Origin: UBA6163 sp031411655
Lineage (GTDB): Bacteria > Planctomycetota > Planctomycetia > Pirellulales > Pirellulaceae
Direction: 5' to 3'
DNA: 64,000 nt
Assembly (NCBI GenBank): GCA_031411655.1
Contig: JANOBM010000071.1
Location: 1 to 64,000, forward strand
Both the position numbers and the translations under genes were made by a program. Below the pieces are notes generated by a model that saw only the letters and a program-made list of their open reading frames with translations, made no database searches and was not told where the DNA came from. This document shows, piece by piece, positions 53,950-61,476 of this stretch; within the stretch, counting starts at the first letter, position 1, and each line of letters opens with the position of its first letter.

Positions 53950-54756
53950 CTACTCATTGCTCATCCAACGCTTCAATAACGTAATGGAAAATATCTGGAC
54001 GGTGGCAAACATCGCGATACCCAGCAGTGTGGAAACAAACAGTGCCGCCATCAACGGGGCGGTGCGTCCAAGAGTTTGCCACCCGGTCATAAGAGTCCCC
54101 AGTCCCTCGTAGTTAGCACCTCCATTTCCCACAAAAAACTCGGCAACGATGGCACCGATGACTGCTAATCCACAGCTTGTCTTGCATCCGAGCATGAGGT
54201 AGCGAACCGCCGTGGGTACCCGCAATCGCCATAAAATTTGGGAGCGAGATGCACCGTAGAGCCGGAATAACTCGATCCGTTCCTGTGGGATTGCCATCAG
54301 CCCTTCTGCAACGCTGTTCACAATCGGGAACAGGCTAATGATGACCGTGACCAATACGACAGTACGAAACTCGTAACCGCTCCAAATGACCAGTAACGGT
54401 GCGACGGCTACGATAGGTACCGTTTGAAGTAAGATCACATACGGGAACAGGGCGAGTCGCAATACTTTTGACTGACTCATCAGTGCCGCGATGATAGTGC
54501 CGATCACGACGCTGGCTAGGAAACCACATACGGCGGCTAATCCGGTGACCCAAACACCCTCCAAGAGCGTGGTTGCTTCGCTGGCACCTGCCTTCAAAAC
54601 TTCCAGCGGTGATGGCAGCAAGATCGGCGGCAGGTCGAACGTCACCACCACCATTTGCCAAATCACGATCGCTGCGATGGTAAACGCCAACACCGGAATA
54701 AAACTGAGAAATCTGTCCACGAGGTCGGACGAAGAATTCGAGCGAACGTCACTCAT
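53950..54756 (-). CDS. ABC importer permease, SsuC/ThiX type
   Basis: A 268-residue inner membrane permease with the start at 54756 (MSDVRSNSSSDL). It has six hydrophobic segments. The SsuC/TauC/ThiX coupling region is PQERIELFRLYGASRSQILWRLRVPTAVRYL-like, and the EAA-type loop AEFFVGNGG-YEGLG follows. It overlaps the ATPase gene at its 5' end by 8 bases and the binding protein gene lies 73 bases downstream. So the order ATPase, permease, binding protein makes one operon. Confidence 0.92.
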   Translation of the reverse strand: MSDVRSNSSSDLVDRFLSFIPVLAFTIAAIVIWQMVVVTFDLPPILLPSPLEVLKAGASEATTLLEGVWVTGLAAVCGFLASVVIGTIIAALMSQSKVLRLALFPYVILLQTVPIVAVAPLLVIWSGYEFRTVVLVTVIISLFPIVNSVAEGLMAIPQERIELFRLYGASRSQILWRLRVPTAVRYLMLGCKTSCGLAVIGAIVAEFFVGNGGANYEGLGTLMTGWQTLGRTAPLMAALFVSTLLGIAMFATVQIFSITLLKRWMSNE

Positions 54757-55537
54757 TTTTTTCTCCCCGAAGCGCGGCGCTGATCTTCCGATACAACTCT
54801 CCAAAGGCCGCAGAGGTTCGAACGGACTCATCTCGCGGTCGCGGCAGACTGTCCTCAATCGATGCTGTGATTCTGCCGCTGCGCATCACCAGAACACTAT
54901 GAGAAAGCGTTGCTGCTTCAGTAATGTTGTGGGTGACAAGTACCATGGTAATCGGCCGTTCCGTCCAACGCCGCAACAGTAAGTCACTCAACGTCAATCG
55001 GAGCATCTCATCCAGCGCGGCAAACGGTTCATCCAGAAGCAAGATCGAAGGTTTAGTCACCAGCGCTCGGGCGAGCGATACTCGCATTTTCATTCCTCCT
55101 GATAGCGCATGGGGATATCTGTTCCAGGCGTCTTCATCCAGCTCCATGGCGAGTAATTCGTTTACTGCTCGTTGACGATGCGATAGTTTCGGATCACCAT
55201 CGACCCCAAGCTGTAGCGGCAGCAGCACGTTCTCGAATGCTGTGAGCCATGGTAAAAGCGTCGGTTGTTGGAAGACGAACGCAATCTCGCCTCGCTCCGG
55301 CCGCGCTTCAGGAACCATTTCGATCGTACCGGAAGTTGCTCTTTGAAGTCTCGCAATCGTTCGCAGTAAAGTCGTCTTACCACATCCACTGGGACCGACG
55401 AGCGAAGTGATTTGACCCGCCTCAAAACTCCATGTGACCGCATCCACTGCGGGTCGCCCTTGCCCAAATACGACCGATAAGTCGCGGCAATGAAGTGCTG
55501 AGGACACCTCTCGAACCGTTTTGTCTACTTCGACCAC
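54749..55537 (-). CDS. ABC importer ATP-binding protein, SsuB/ThiZ type
   Basis: A 262-residue ATPase with Walker A GPSGCGKTTLL, Q-loop FVFQQPTLLPW, ABC signature LSGGMKMRVSLARAL, Walker B ILLLDEPFAALDE and switch histidine VTHNITEA. QQPTLLPW is a typical SsuB/TauB/ThiZ pattern. First gene of the importer operon; the 140 bases between it and the divergent TIGR03790 gene should contain both promoters. I looked for a TPP riboswitch in that space and saw no CTGAGA-type element. Confidence 0.94.
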   Translation of the reverse strand: MVEVDKTVREVSSALHCRDLSVVFGQGRPAVDAVTWSFEAGQITSLVGPSGCGKTTLLRTIARLQRATSGTIEMVPEARPERGEIAFVFQQPTLLPWLTAFENVLLPLQLGVDGDPKLSHRQRAVNELLAMELDEDAWNRYPHALSGGMKMRVSLARALVTKPSILLLDEPFAALDEMLRLTLSDLLLRRWTERPITMVLVTHNITEAATLSHSVLVMRSGRITASIEDSLPRPRDESVRTSAAFGELYRKISAALRGEKNE

Positions 55538-55711
55538 AAACTCTCACTTTTTACAATTCTCGCATCACGCGCACCCACGCCGGCAACCGCTAGACTCATG
55601 TTGAATGTCGACCGGAGGGAAACGCTCTAAACTGGTGCATTCTGCTCGCATGTCAACCAGTATGATAACCATGAGTGAACTTTGGCTCTCGTGAAAGCAG
55701 ATCAAAAAACC

Positions 55712-57913
55712 ATGCTGCCCAAAAAGCATTCGATGATTGGCTCACGTTGGCGACGTCGACGAAGCAGCAAACCAAGCCTATCGCCCGCTCGATTTTTGTC
55801 GAGTGAGAACATTCTGCGAGTGATGATATTCTTAGGCTCTCTAGGGGGCCATTGCTGCTCCAGTGTCGCGATTGCGACGGATCCCATGCGAACCTCGCTC
55901 ATTGTCAACGTGAAATCGTTGGATTCATTGACAATCGCCAATCATTACGCCTCGCTGCGTGGCATCCCCGATCGGTGTATCGTTACCTTGGACAAGGTGC
56001 CACCGGGGATGACATGCGCCATCGATGAGATGAGGGCTAACATCTTACTCCCCTTGCTAGCCGAACTCGATCGTCGTGGTCTCGGAAGCCAAACCGATCT
56101 CATCGCCTACTCAGCAGACTTCCCAACGGCGATACGGTTAGATTCTGACTTTGCTAAAATCCCTGATCACCACTATGCATTCACCCCCGTTGGATCGCTC
56201 AATGGATTGACGACCCTTTATCAGCTTTTGGGTGACGAGAAGGTTAGCTACATCTCACCTCGATCGAACCTGTATGCGAGACCCGATTCGACTCTCTTGA
56301 TGCAAAACCCGTTTTTTGGTGGAGATCACGATTTATTTGAGAGGGCTGTCACCGCGTCGGACGCAAAAGATTTCGGTCTGGCAATCGATATTTTTGAAGA
56401 ACTTTCTAAAAGGCATCCGGCTCAATGGCCTCTACGCCTTCGAATCGCTGGCTTGCAATCGCTTGCCGAACAAAAGACAGACGCACTCGGTTCCATCTCA
56501 CAGCTACTTCAAGATGGCTTTGCACTTCGCCCCATGTTCGACGAGGATGCCGCGTTCGATTCGATTCGAAGTGATGACGCATTCGTCAAACTGATCGCTG
56601 AGATGCCTGGTACTGCGCCCAACCGTTTACCAGCGATAGCTTTTTCGGCTCGGACTTCATGGGGACAAAATGGTCTTGCGGTCAACGATTCGGCTGGCGG
56701 TCCTCGCTATCTACTTTCGACGCTTCTCGCAGTTACCCGAGGACGTGGTACGACGCTCGAGGAAGCGGTCGAGATCCTCCAACGGGCAGTCGACGCTGAT
56801 GCTACTGGTGAAGCGTCGACCTTTTATTTCAGCAATTCAAGCGACGTTCGTTCGACAACTCGAATGCCGCTCGTTCCGGTCGCTGCCATTGCACTTCGCG
56901 AGCTAGGACACGAGGTGATCATTGACCAAGAGAGATTGCCGCGAGGGCAGGTCAATTTGATGGGTGCAATGCTTGGTTCTGCAAACTACGATTGGCCGTT
57001 GGCTCGCAATCAATTGCGACCTGGTGCGATTGTCGAGAACTTGACAAGCACTTCCGGTGTCTTGCATGAAGACAATGACCAGACATCGATGGTCGATCTC
57101 TTGATTGGGGGAGCTGCCGGGACCAGCGGGACTGTCACGGAACCCTATTCATTACAATTCAAGTTTCCGACGCCGTTGCTCTATGCGTACTACGCCGCAG
57201 GTGCGACGCTTGCCGAAGCGTTTCATCTTTCGGTGGAATCACCTTATCAATTACTCATTGTCGGCGATCCACTTTGTCGTCCGTTTGGCGATCAGCACAA
57301 TGAGTTGTTTACCCTTGAGCAATCGCCTGGCAAGACTAATGCCCTCGAACTACGACTACGATTTTGGAGGAAGTTCGATGTGGCTGCGAAAAAGCTTGAG
57401 CAGATTGAACTTTTTTTTGGCGGCCAACTCGCCGCCACGTCGCCTCCGGCACAGTCCGTCCGCATCAATCCAGCCGGTCTACCGAGCGGGTGGCATGAAG
57501 TCACAGTGGTCGCGGTCAGTCGACACCCACTGCGCATGAAGACAGTCCAAAGTATTTATGTGTTGATAGGAGAAGAATCCGATTGCCCTGTTCTTACCGG
57601 TGAGTTTCTTACCAGTAAAAACGATCCAACCGAGACGAATGACCGAACCATTTCCCCAGGCGACTCTCTAGGTAGTATTCGTGCTCGCATCGACTCGCCT
57701 GGGGCAGAAAAGGTTGCCATCGAACACCTGGGACGACGGATTGCTGAGACCGACCGCATGAATGCGGATCTCGAGATTCCTCTCAGCGTCACCGGCTACG
57801 GCCCCGTTCGATTGACACCGTTTGCCCTGAGAAATAACGCATGGATTCCAGGGAAGTCGATCACGATTGACGTGAATACCCCCTCAGCGACTCCCCTCGG
57901 ACTCCGCGAATGA
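55712..57913 (+). CDS. TIGR03790-type exported protein with inserted TPR-like region
   Basis: A 733-residue protein from ATG 55712; GTG 55691 and TTG 55682 are other options. It has an Arg-rich leader, a hydrophobic segment (NILRVMIFLGSLGG) and then the TIGR03790 opening LIVNVKSLDSLTIANHYASLRGIP. The later block VENLTSTSGVLHEDN with GGAAGTSGTVTEPY is the second family landmark (family version TSFGG...ATGSSGTVVEP). In between, near residues 220-300, lies a helical TPR-like stretch (DFGLAIDIFEELSKRHPAQW) not usual for the family. The function of TIGR03790 proteins is unknown. It precedes the Clp-like genes by 58 bases on the same strand, so co-transcription is possible. Confidence 0.8.
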   Translation: MLPKKHSMIGSRWRRRRSSKPSLSPARFLSSENILRVMIFLGSLGGHCCSSVAIATDPMRTSLIVNVKSLDSLTIANHYASLRGIPDRCIVTLDKVPPGMTCAIDEMRANILLPLLAELDRRGLGSQTDLIAYSADFPTAIRLDSDFAKIPDHHYAFTPVGSLNGLTTLYQLLGDEKVSYISPRSNLYARPDSTLLMQNPFFGGDHDLFERAVTASDAKDFGLAIDIFEELSKRHPAQWPLRLRIAGLQSLAEQKTDALGSISQLLQDGFALRPMFDEDAAFDSIRSDDAFVKLIAEMPGTAPNRLPAIAFSARTSWGQNGLAVNDSAGGPRYLLSTLLAVTRGRGTTLEEAVEILQRAVDADATGEASTFYFSNSSDVRSTTRMPLVPVAAIALRELGHEVIIDQERLPRGQVNLMGAMLGSANYDWPLARNQLRPGAIVENLTSTSGVLHEDNDQTSMVDLLIGGAAGTSGTVTEPYSLQFKFPTPLLYAYYAAGATLAEAFHLSVESPYQLLIVGDPLCRPFGDQHNELFTLEQSPGKTNALELRLRFWRKFDVAAKKLEQIELFFGGQLAATSPPAQSVRINPAGLPSGWHEVTVVAVSRHPLRMKTVQSIYVLIGEESDCPVLTGEFLTSKNDPTETNDRTISPGDSLGSIRARIDSPGAEKVAIEHLGRRIAETDRMNADLEIPLSVTGYGPVRLTPFALRNNAWIPGKSITIDVNTPSATPLGLRE

Positions 57914-57971
57914 TGCTTACCCTTCGTTAAGGTTTTCCTTTCCGATTCATCCCCCAAACAGATCTGTTGTT

Positions 57972-60900
57972 ATGCCATCGATCGCACTTCGAGTTCCCTT
58001 TGCTGTGACGTGTGAGCGAGATGGATTGGTGGTCGCTACGCCGTTGCCGATGTTGGATGTATGCACGGTTGCTGGTTCGAAAACGGTCGCGATACGCATG
58101 GCCGTCAAGCGGCTTCAGGTCCAGTTGAATGGCGAGTTGCCACAGAACGTCGCCCGTTATGGGGTCGAGGCAGAAATCGATCAACGAGTCGTCAAACTCG
58201 AACTTGCTCCACCGAAGTCTTGGCGTGATCGCCCCAATATTACTCTCCGCAATCCGATAACGATTCCATTGCTGACGTTCGGCTGGACATGTGGCCCGAA
58301 TCTTGTTTATGCAGTCGCCCCGCAGTACCACGCTCAGGTGATCGCGTTGGATCGGGATGAAGCCGATTGCTTGTTGATCAAACAAATCCGACATTCGGTC
58401 TCCGCCTCGCTCACAGAGGACCCAGGTTTCCTCGCCGGTTTAGTGGTTAGGCGGTTGGGTGAGGCTGAAGTCGTTTGGCAAACGGTCGAGGTGGAAATCG
58501 CGGGCCTTGGTGAACAGAGTCATGAGTCAACCGAAAACCAGCTTGACACATTGAAAACGCTCCAGCAGGTAGCGACTCGATGGATTCCGAACAAACTTCG
58601 CCCCGTCTTTCATCGGGAGAGACTGGTCAATGGGCTTCTCGAGTGGATTGTCGGTGATGATCGACGCAGCGTGGTGTTGGTCGGTCGGTCGGGAGTTGGC
58701 AAGACTGCGATCGTACACGCCGCAATCCGTGACTGTCAGCATACCGGAACGTCGCCTCCAAAGTTCTATGCTACCGATGGATCGCGTTTGATTGCCGGTC
58801 AATGCGGCTTCGGCATGCTTCAAAAGCAGTGTCTGGATATGGCGTCCGAAGCAGAACGAGCCAACGCGATTGTCCATCTCGGGAATTTATCTCCATTGAT
58901 CGAGTCGGGGAAAATCAACGGTAGTGGTGGATGCGCATCGATTCTGACCCCTCGGATTGCCAGTGGCCGATTGACAGTGATCATCGAATCGACGCCGGAA
59001 GAGTACGCCATTGCCCAACGAACAGAACCACGACTGATGGCAGCCCTGGAAACATTTCATGTTGATGAACCCGATGCAGAGACGGTTCGAAAGATCTTGG
59101 CGGATACGGCACTTGCGTGGCGAATGAAGGTCGACCCGGATGCGCTGGTGGCCATCGATCAACTCCACCGTCGCTTCCCAACCGACTCCGCCGTTCCAGG
59201 ACGACCCCTCGCATTTTTGAGTAGTTTGGTCAGTGAAGTGTCCGGCGATGAGGCTCTCAATACGAAGCAGGTGAATGCAGCATTTAGTCGACAGACGGGG
59301 CTACCGAGTTTTTTGATCGACTCGGCATGCCGTCCTGACTTAAATGAAATTCGAAGGACTCTCAATAACGAGGTCATTGGTCAACCGCATGCGGTCGAAG
59401 CTGTTGTCGACACTCTAGCAACGCTCGCGACGTCGCTCTCACGCGGTGATCGCCCGCTCGCCTCGTTGCTTTTAATCGGTCCTACCGGAGTGGGTAAAAC
59501 CGAGACGGCGAAAGCGATTGCAAGGATGGTCTATCGCGATCCGTCCCGGATGATTCGAATCGATATGTCGGAATTTTCCACTCCCGATGCATCGCGTCGA
59601 TTGATTGGCGATTCGTCGAGTGGTGATGGCGTTCTAACCGGAGCGATTCGTGCTCAGCCGTTTTCACTGCTCCTGCTCGACGAATTCGAAAAGGCTGATC
59701 GAGGCGTATTTGATTTATTACTTCAGGTGCTTGGCGAAGGACGACTGACCGACGCGCGCGGTCGGCTTGCAGATTTTAGGAACAGTATCGTGCTGATGAC
59801 AAGCAATCTCGGCGTAGAGAGTTATCGTGATACGTCCATTGGTTTGGTGGTGTCGCGTGAAGGAGATGCCAAACGCCTCGAGAATCACTTTGAACAGCAG
59901 GTTCGGGCCTTCCTTCGGCCTGAGTTGTACAATCGAATTGACCGGGTCCTTGCGTACCAAGCTTTGGATCCCGCTACCATCAGGGAAATTGCTGCCAATC
60001 GACTCTCGCAAATCGAGCAGCGAGATGGCATGGTCGACGTGGGTGGACGTTTTCGAGTCGATGATGAAGCGATGGACCGATTGGTGGAAATGGGTTACGA
60101 GCCTCAGTACGGCGCTCGGCCGCTAGCTCGCACGATGGAGCGCCACATTGTTTCGCCACTCGCTGAATCACTCTGCGAATCGCGATCTCGCCATTCGCCT
60201 TTGGTGCGTGTGGAGGCCAAAGAGTTGGGACTGCGAGTGACCGTTGACACACCGGCCGCGGATGGGCGACACGATCTGGCTGGAGAGGTCAAGCAAGCCA
60301 GCTTGCTTAGCATCGCAACTCAAACGAGACGATTCTACCAAACGTTGCTTCGTTCTCCGACGCTGTTGTCCCTACAGAGCCGCGCGATTAAAAATCGTCG
60401 AACGCTTGAGTACCAATTGCATCGTGCAAAAAGCGAATTGCAACGCAGCCGGCTGCTCAGTATGCCATTAGCGCAATCCGTCCACCGAGACGAAAGTGAG
60501 TTGCTTAGGGTGACACAGCTGGGCGATGAGATAATCAAGCAGGAGCGATTGATCGCTCTTTCCCACTTCCGAAATCGACTCACAAGCCCAGAAATTTTTC
60601 ACGATGATCTTGTCAACACAAGAGAGCGTTTCTTCGATGTCGTCATCGGACTCCTTGATGAAAGTTTGGCGATCGATCGACCCATTACTTTGTATTGTTT
60701 TTCCCGAGACCTCGCGGTGTTCCGCGCGACGTTGGACGCCTATTTTTTGCTCGCTCGTCAAAATCGGTGGGAAACCAATTTGTATATTTTGTTGCAACCA
60801 CACGAGGTCGAACAGCTTCGCAACCATCAAAACCGGCCACCATTCGTTTCATCGCTTAAAGAGCATGCTTTTGTAGTGGATCCTCTGGAGTCGCCGGCAA

Positions 60901-61388
60901 AAAGCAAGACGAATGTTGGAAGCATTGCAGACGCACCTGATGGTACTAAGCCATTTTTTGCATTCGAGTATCCAGCAGAAACGGAAAACTTCATGATACC
61001 GGATACATGGAGGCGACTGCTTATTGAATTTGTTGGTTATCGGTCAGCGGTGATGATGACGGGAGAAACTGGTACTCACACGTTCTTACCCGACGGTGAA
61101 ACCGACAAGAAACGTATAAAGCTGATGACCGTGGCCGCACTGCACGGTTCGGCACGAACGGCTCAAGATCTTCAGTCGTGGCTTTTTGAGCAAAGTACCA
61201 AGAGCATCTCGATCCGACGACAACACGATGCATCGAAACAAAGCATTCGGGACGTGCGGCTCGGTAAGACCTTTCACTACCGCTCTCATCCAGATGCACG
61301 GATCGCCCATGCGTTAAGCGATACCCTCCACCAGGATATTTTACAGTTGATCTCCGATGAAACGGAAATCGAAGCGGCGGTTGAGTAG
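57972..61388 (+). CDS. ClpA/ClpB-like AAA+ unfoldase fused to a release-factor-like domain
   Basis: An 1138-residue protein. A beta-rich N-terminal domain (1-200) is followed by AAA1 with Walker A GRSGVGKT (238-245); the expected Walker B pair is lost (AIVHLGNLSPL), though the following TPEEY motif is retained. AAA2 has Walker A GPTGVGKT (503-510), Walker B LLLLDEFEKAD, sensor TSNLGV and arginine finger region RPELYNRID. After TSNLGV comes an IGL tripeptide (623-625), the position of the ClpP-docking loop of ClpA. A Clp C-terminal domain follows. Residues 905-1138 match class-I release factors in order: ITLYCF..YFLLARQNRW, then GYRSAVMMTGETGTHTFL (His1036), and IRDVRLGKT (1092-1100). No GGQ segment lies between them. 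The start is 58 bases after the TIGR03790 gene. Confidence 0.85.
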   Translation: MPSIALRVPFAVTCERDGLVVATPLPMLDVCTVAGSKTVAIRMAVKRLQVQLNGELPQNVARYGVEAEIDQRVVKLELAPPKSWRDRPNITLRNPITIPLLTFGWTCGPNLVYAVAPQYHAQVIALDRDEADCLLIKQIRHSVSASLTEDPGFLAGLVVRRLGEAEVVWQTVEVEIAGLGEQSHESTENQLDTLKTLQQVATRWIPNKLRPVFHRERLVNGLLEWIVGDDRRSVVLVGRSGVGKTAIVHAAIRDCQHTGTSPPKFYATDGSRLIAGQCGFGMLQKQCLDMASEAERANAIVHLGNLSPLIESGKINGSGGCASILTPRIASGRLTVIIESTPEEYAIAQRTEPRLMAALETFHVDEPDAETVRKILADTALAWRMKVDPDALVAIDQLHRRFPTDSAVPGRPLAFLSSLVSEVSGDEALNTKQVNAAFSRQTGLPSFLIDSACRPDLNEIRRTLNNEVIGQPHAVEAVVDTLATLATSLSRGDRPLASLLLIGPTGVGKTETAKAIARMVYRDPSRMIRIDMSEFSTPDASRRLIGDSSSGDGVLTGAIRAQPFSLLLLDEFEKADRGVFDLLLQVLGEGRLTDARGRLADFRNSIVLMTSNLGVESYRDTSIGLVVSREGDAKRLENHFEQQVRAFLRPELYNRIDRVLAYQALDPATIREIAANRLSQIEQRDGMVDVGGRFRVDDEAMDRLVEMGYEPQYGARPLARTMERHIVSPLAESLCESRSRHSPLVRVEAKELGLRVTVDTPAADGRHDLAGEVKQASLLSIATQTRRFYQTLLRSPTLLSLQSRAIKNRRTLEYQLHRAKSELQRSRLLSMPLAQSVHRDESELLRVTQLGDEIIKQERLIALSHFRNRLTSPEIFHDDLVNTRERFFDVVIGLLDESLAIDRPITLYCFSRDLAVFRATLDAYFLLARQNRWETNLYILLQPHEVEQLRNHQNRPPFVSSLKEHAFVVDPLESPAKSKTNVGSIADAPDGTKPFFAFEYPAETENFMIPDTWRRLLIEFVGYRSAVMMTGETGTHTFLPDGETDKKRIKLMTVAALHGSARTAQDLQSWLFEQSTKSISIRRQHDASKQSIRDVRLGKTFHYRSHPDARIAHALSDTLHQDILQLISDETEIEAAVE

Positions 61389-61476
61389 CAAGTAACTTCT
61401 TATTGATCACAAGCTGTCGCATAAGTCCATTTCATTTGGTCTCCTTCACCGCGTCGTCGGATAGAGCATCGGTTCA

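Noticed and set aside
55538..55711. Possible TPP riboswitch before the ThiXYZ/SsuABC-type operon
   Set aside because: No CTGAGA-type conserved element or paired arms were found in this divergent intergenic region.
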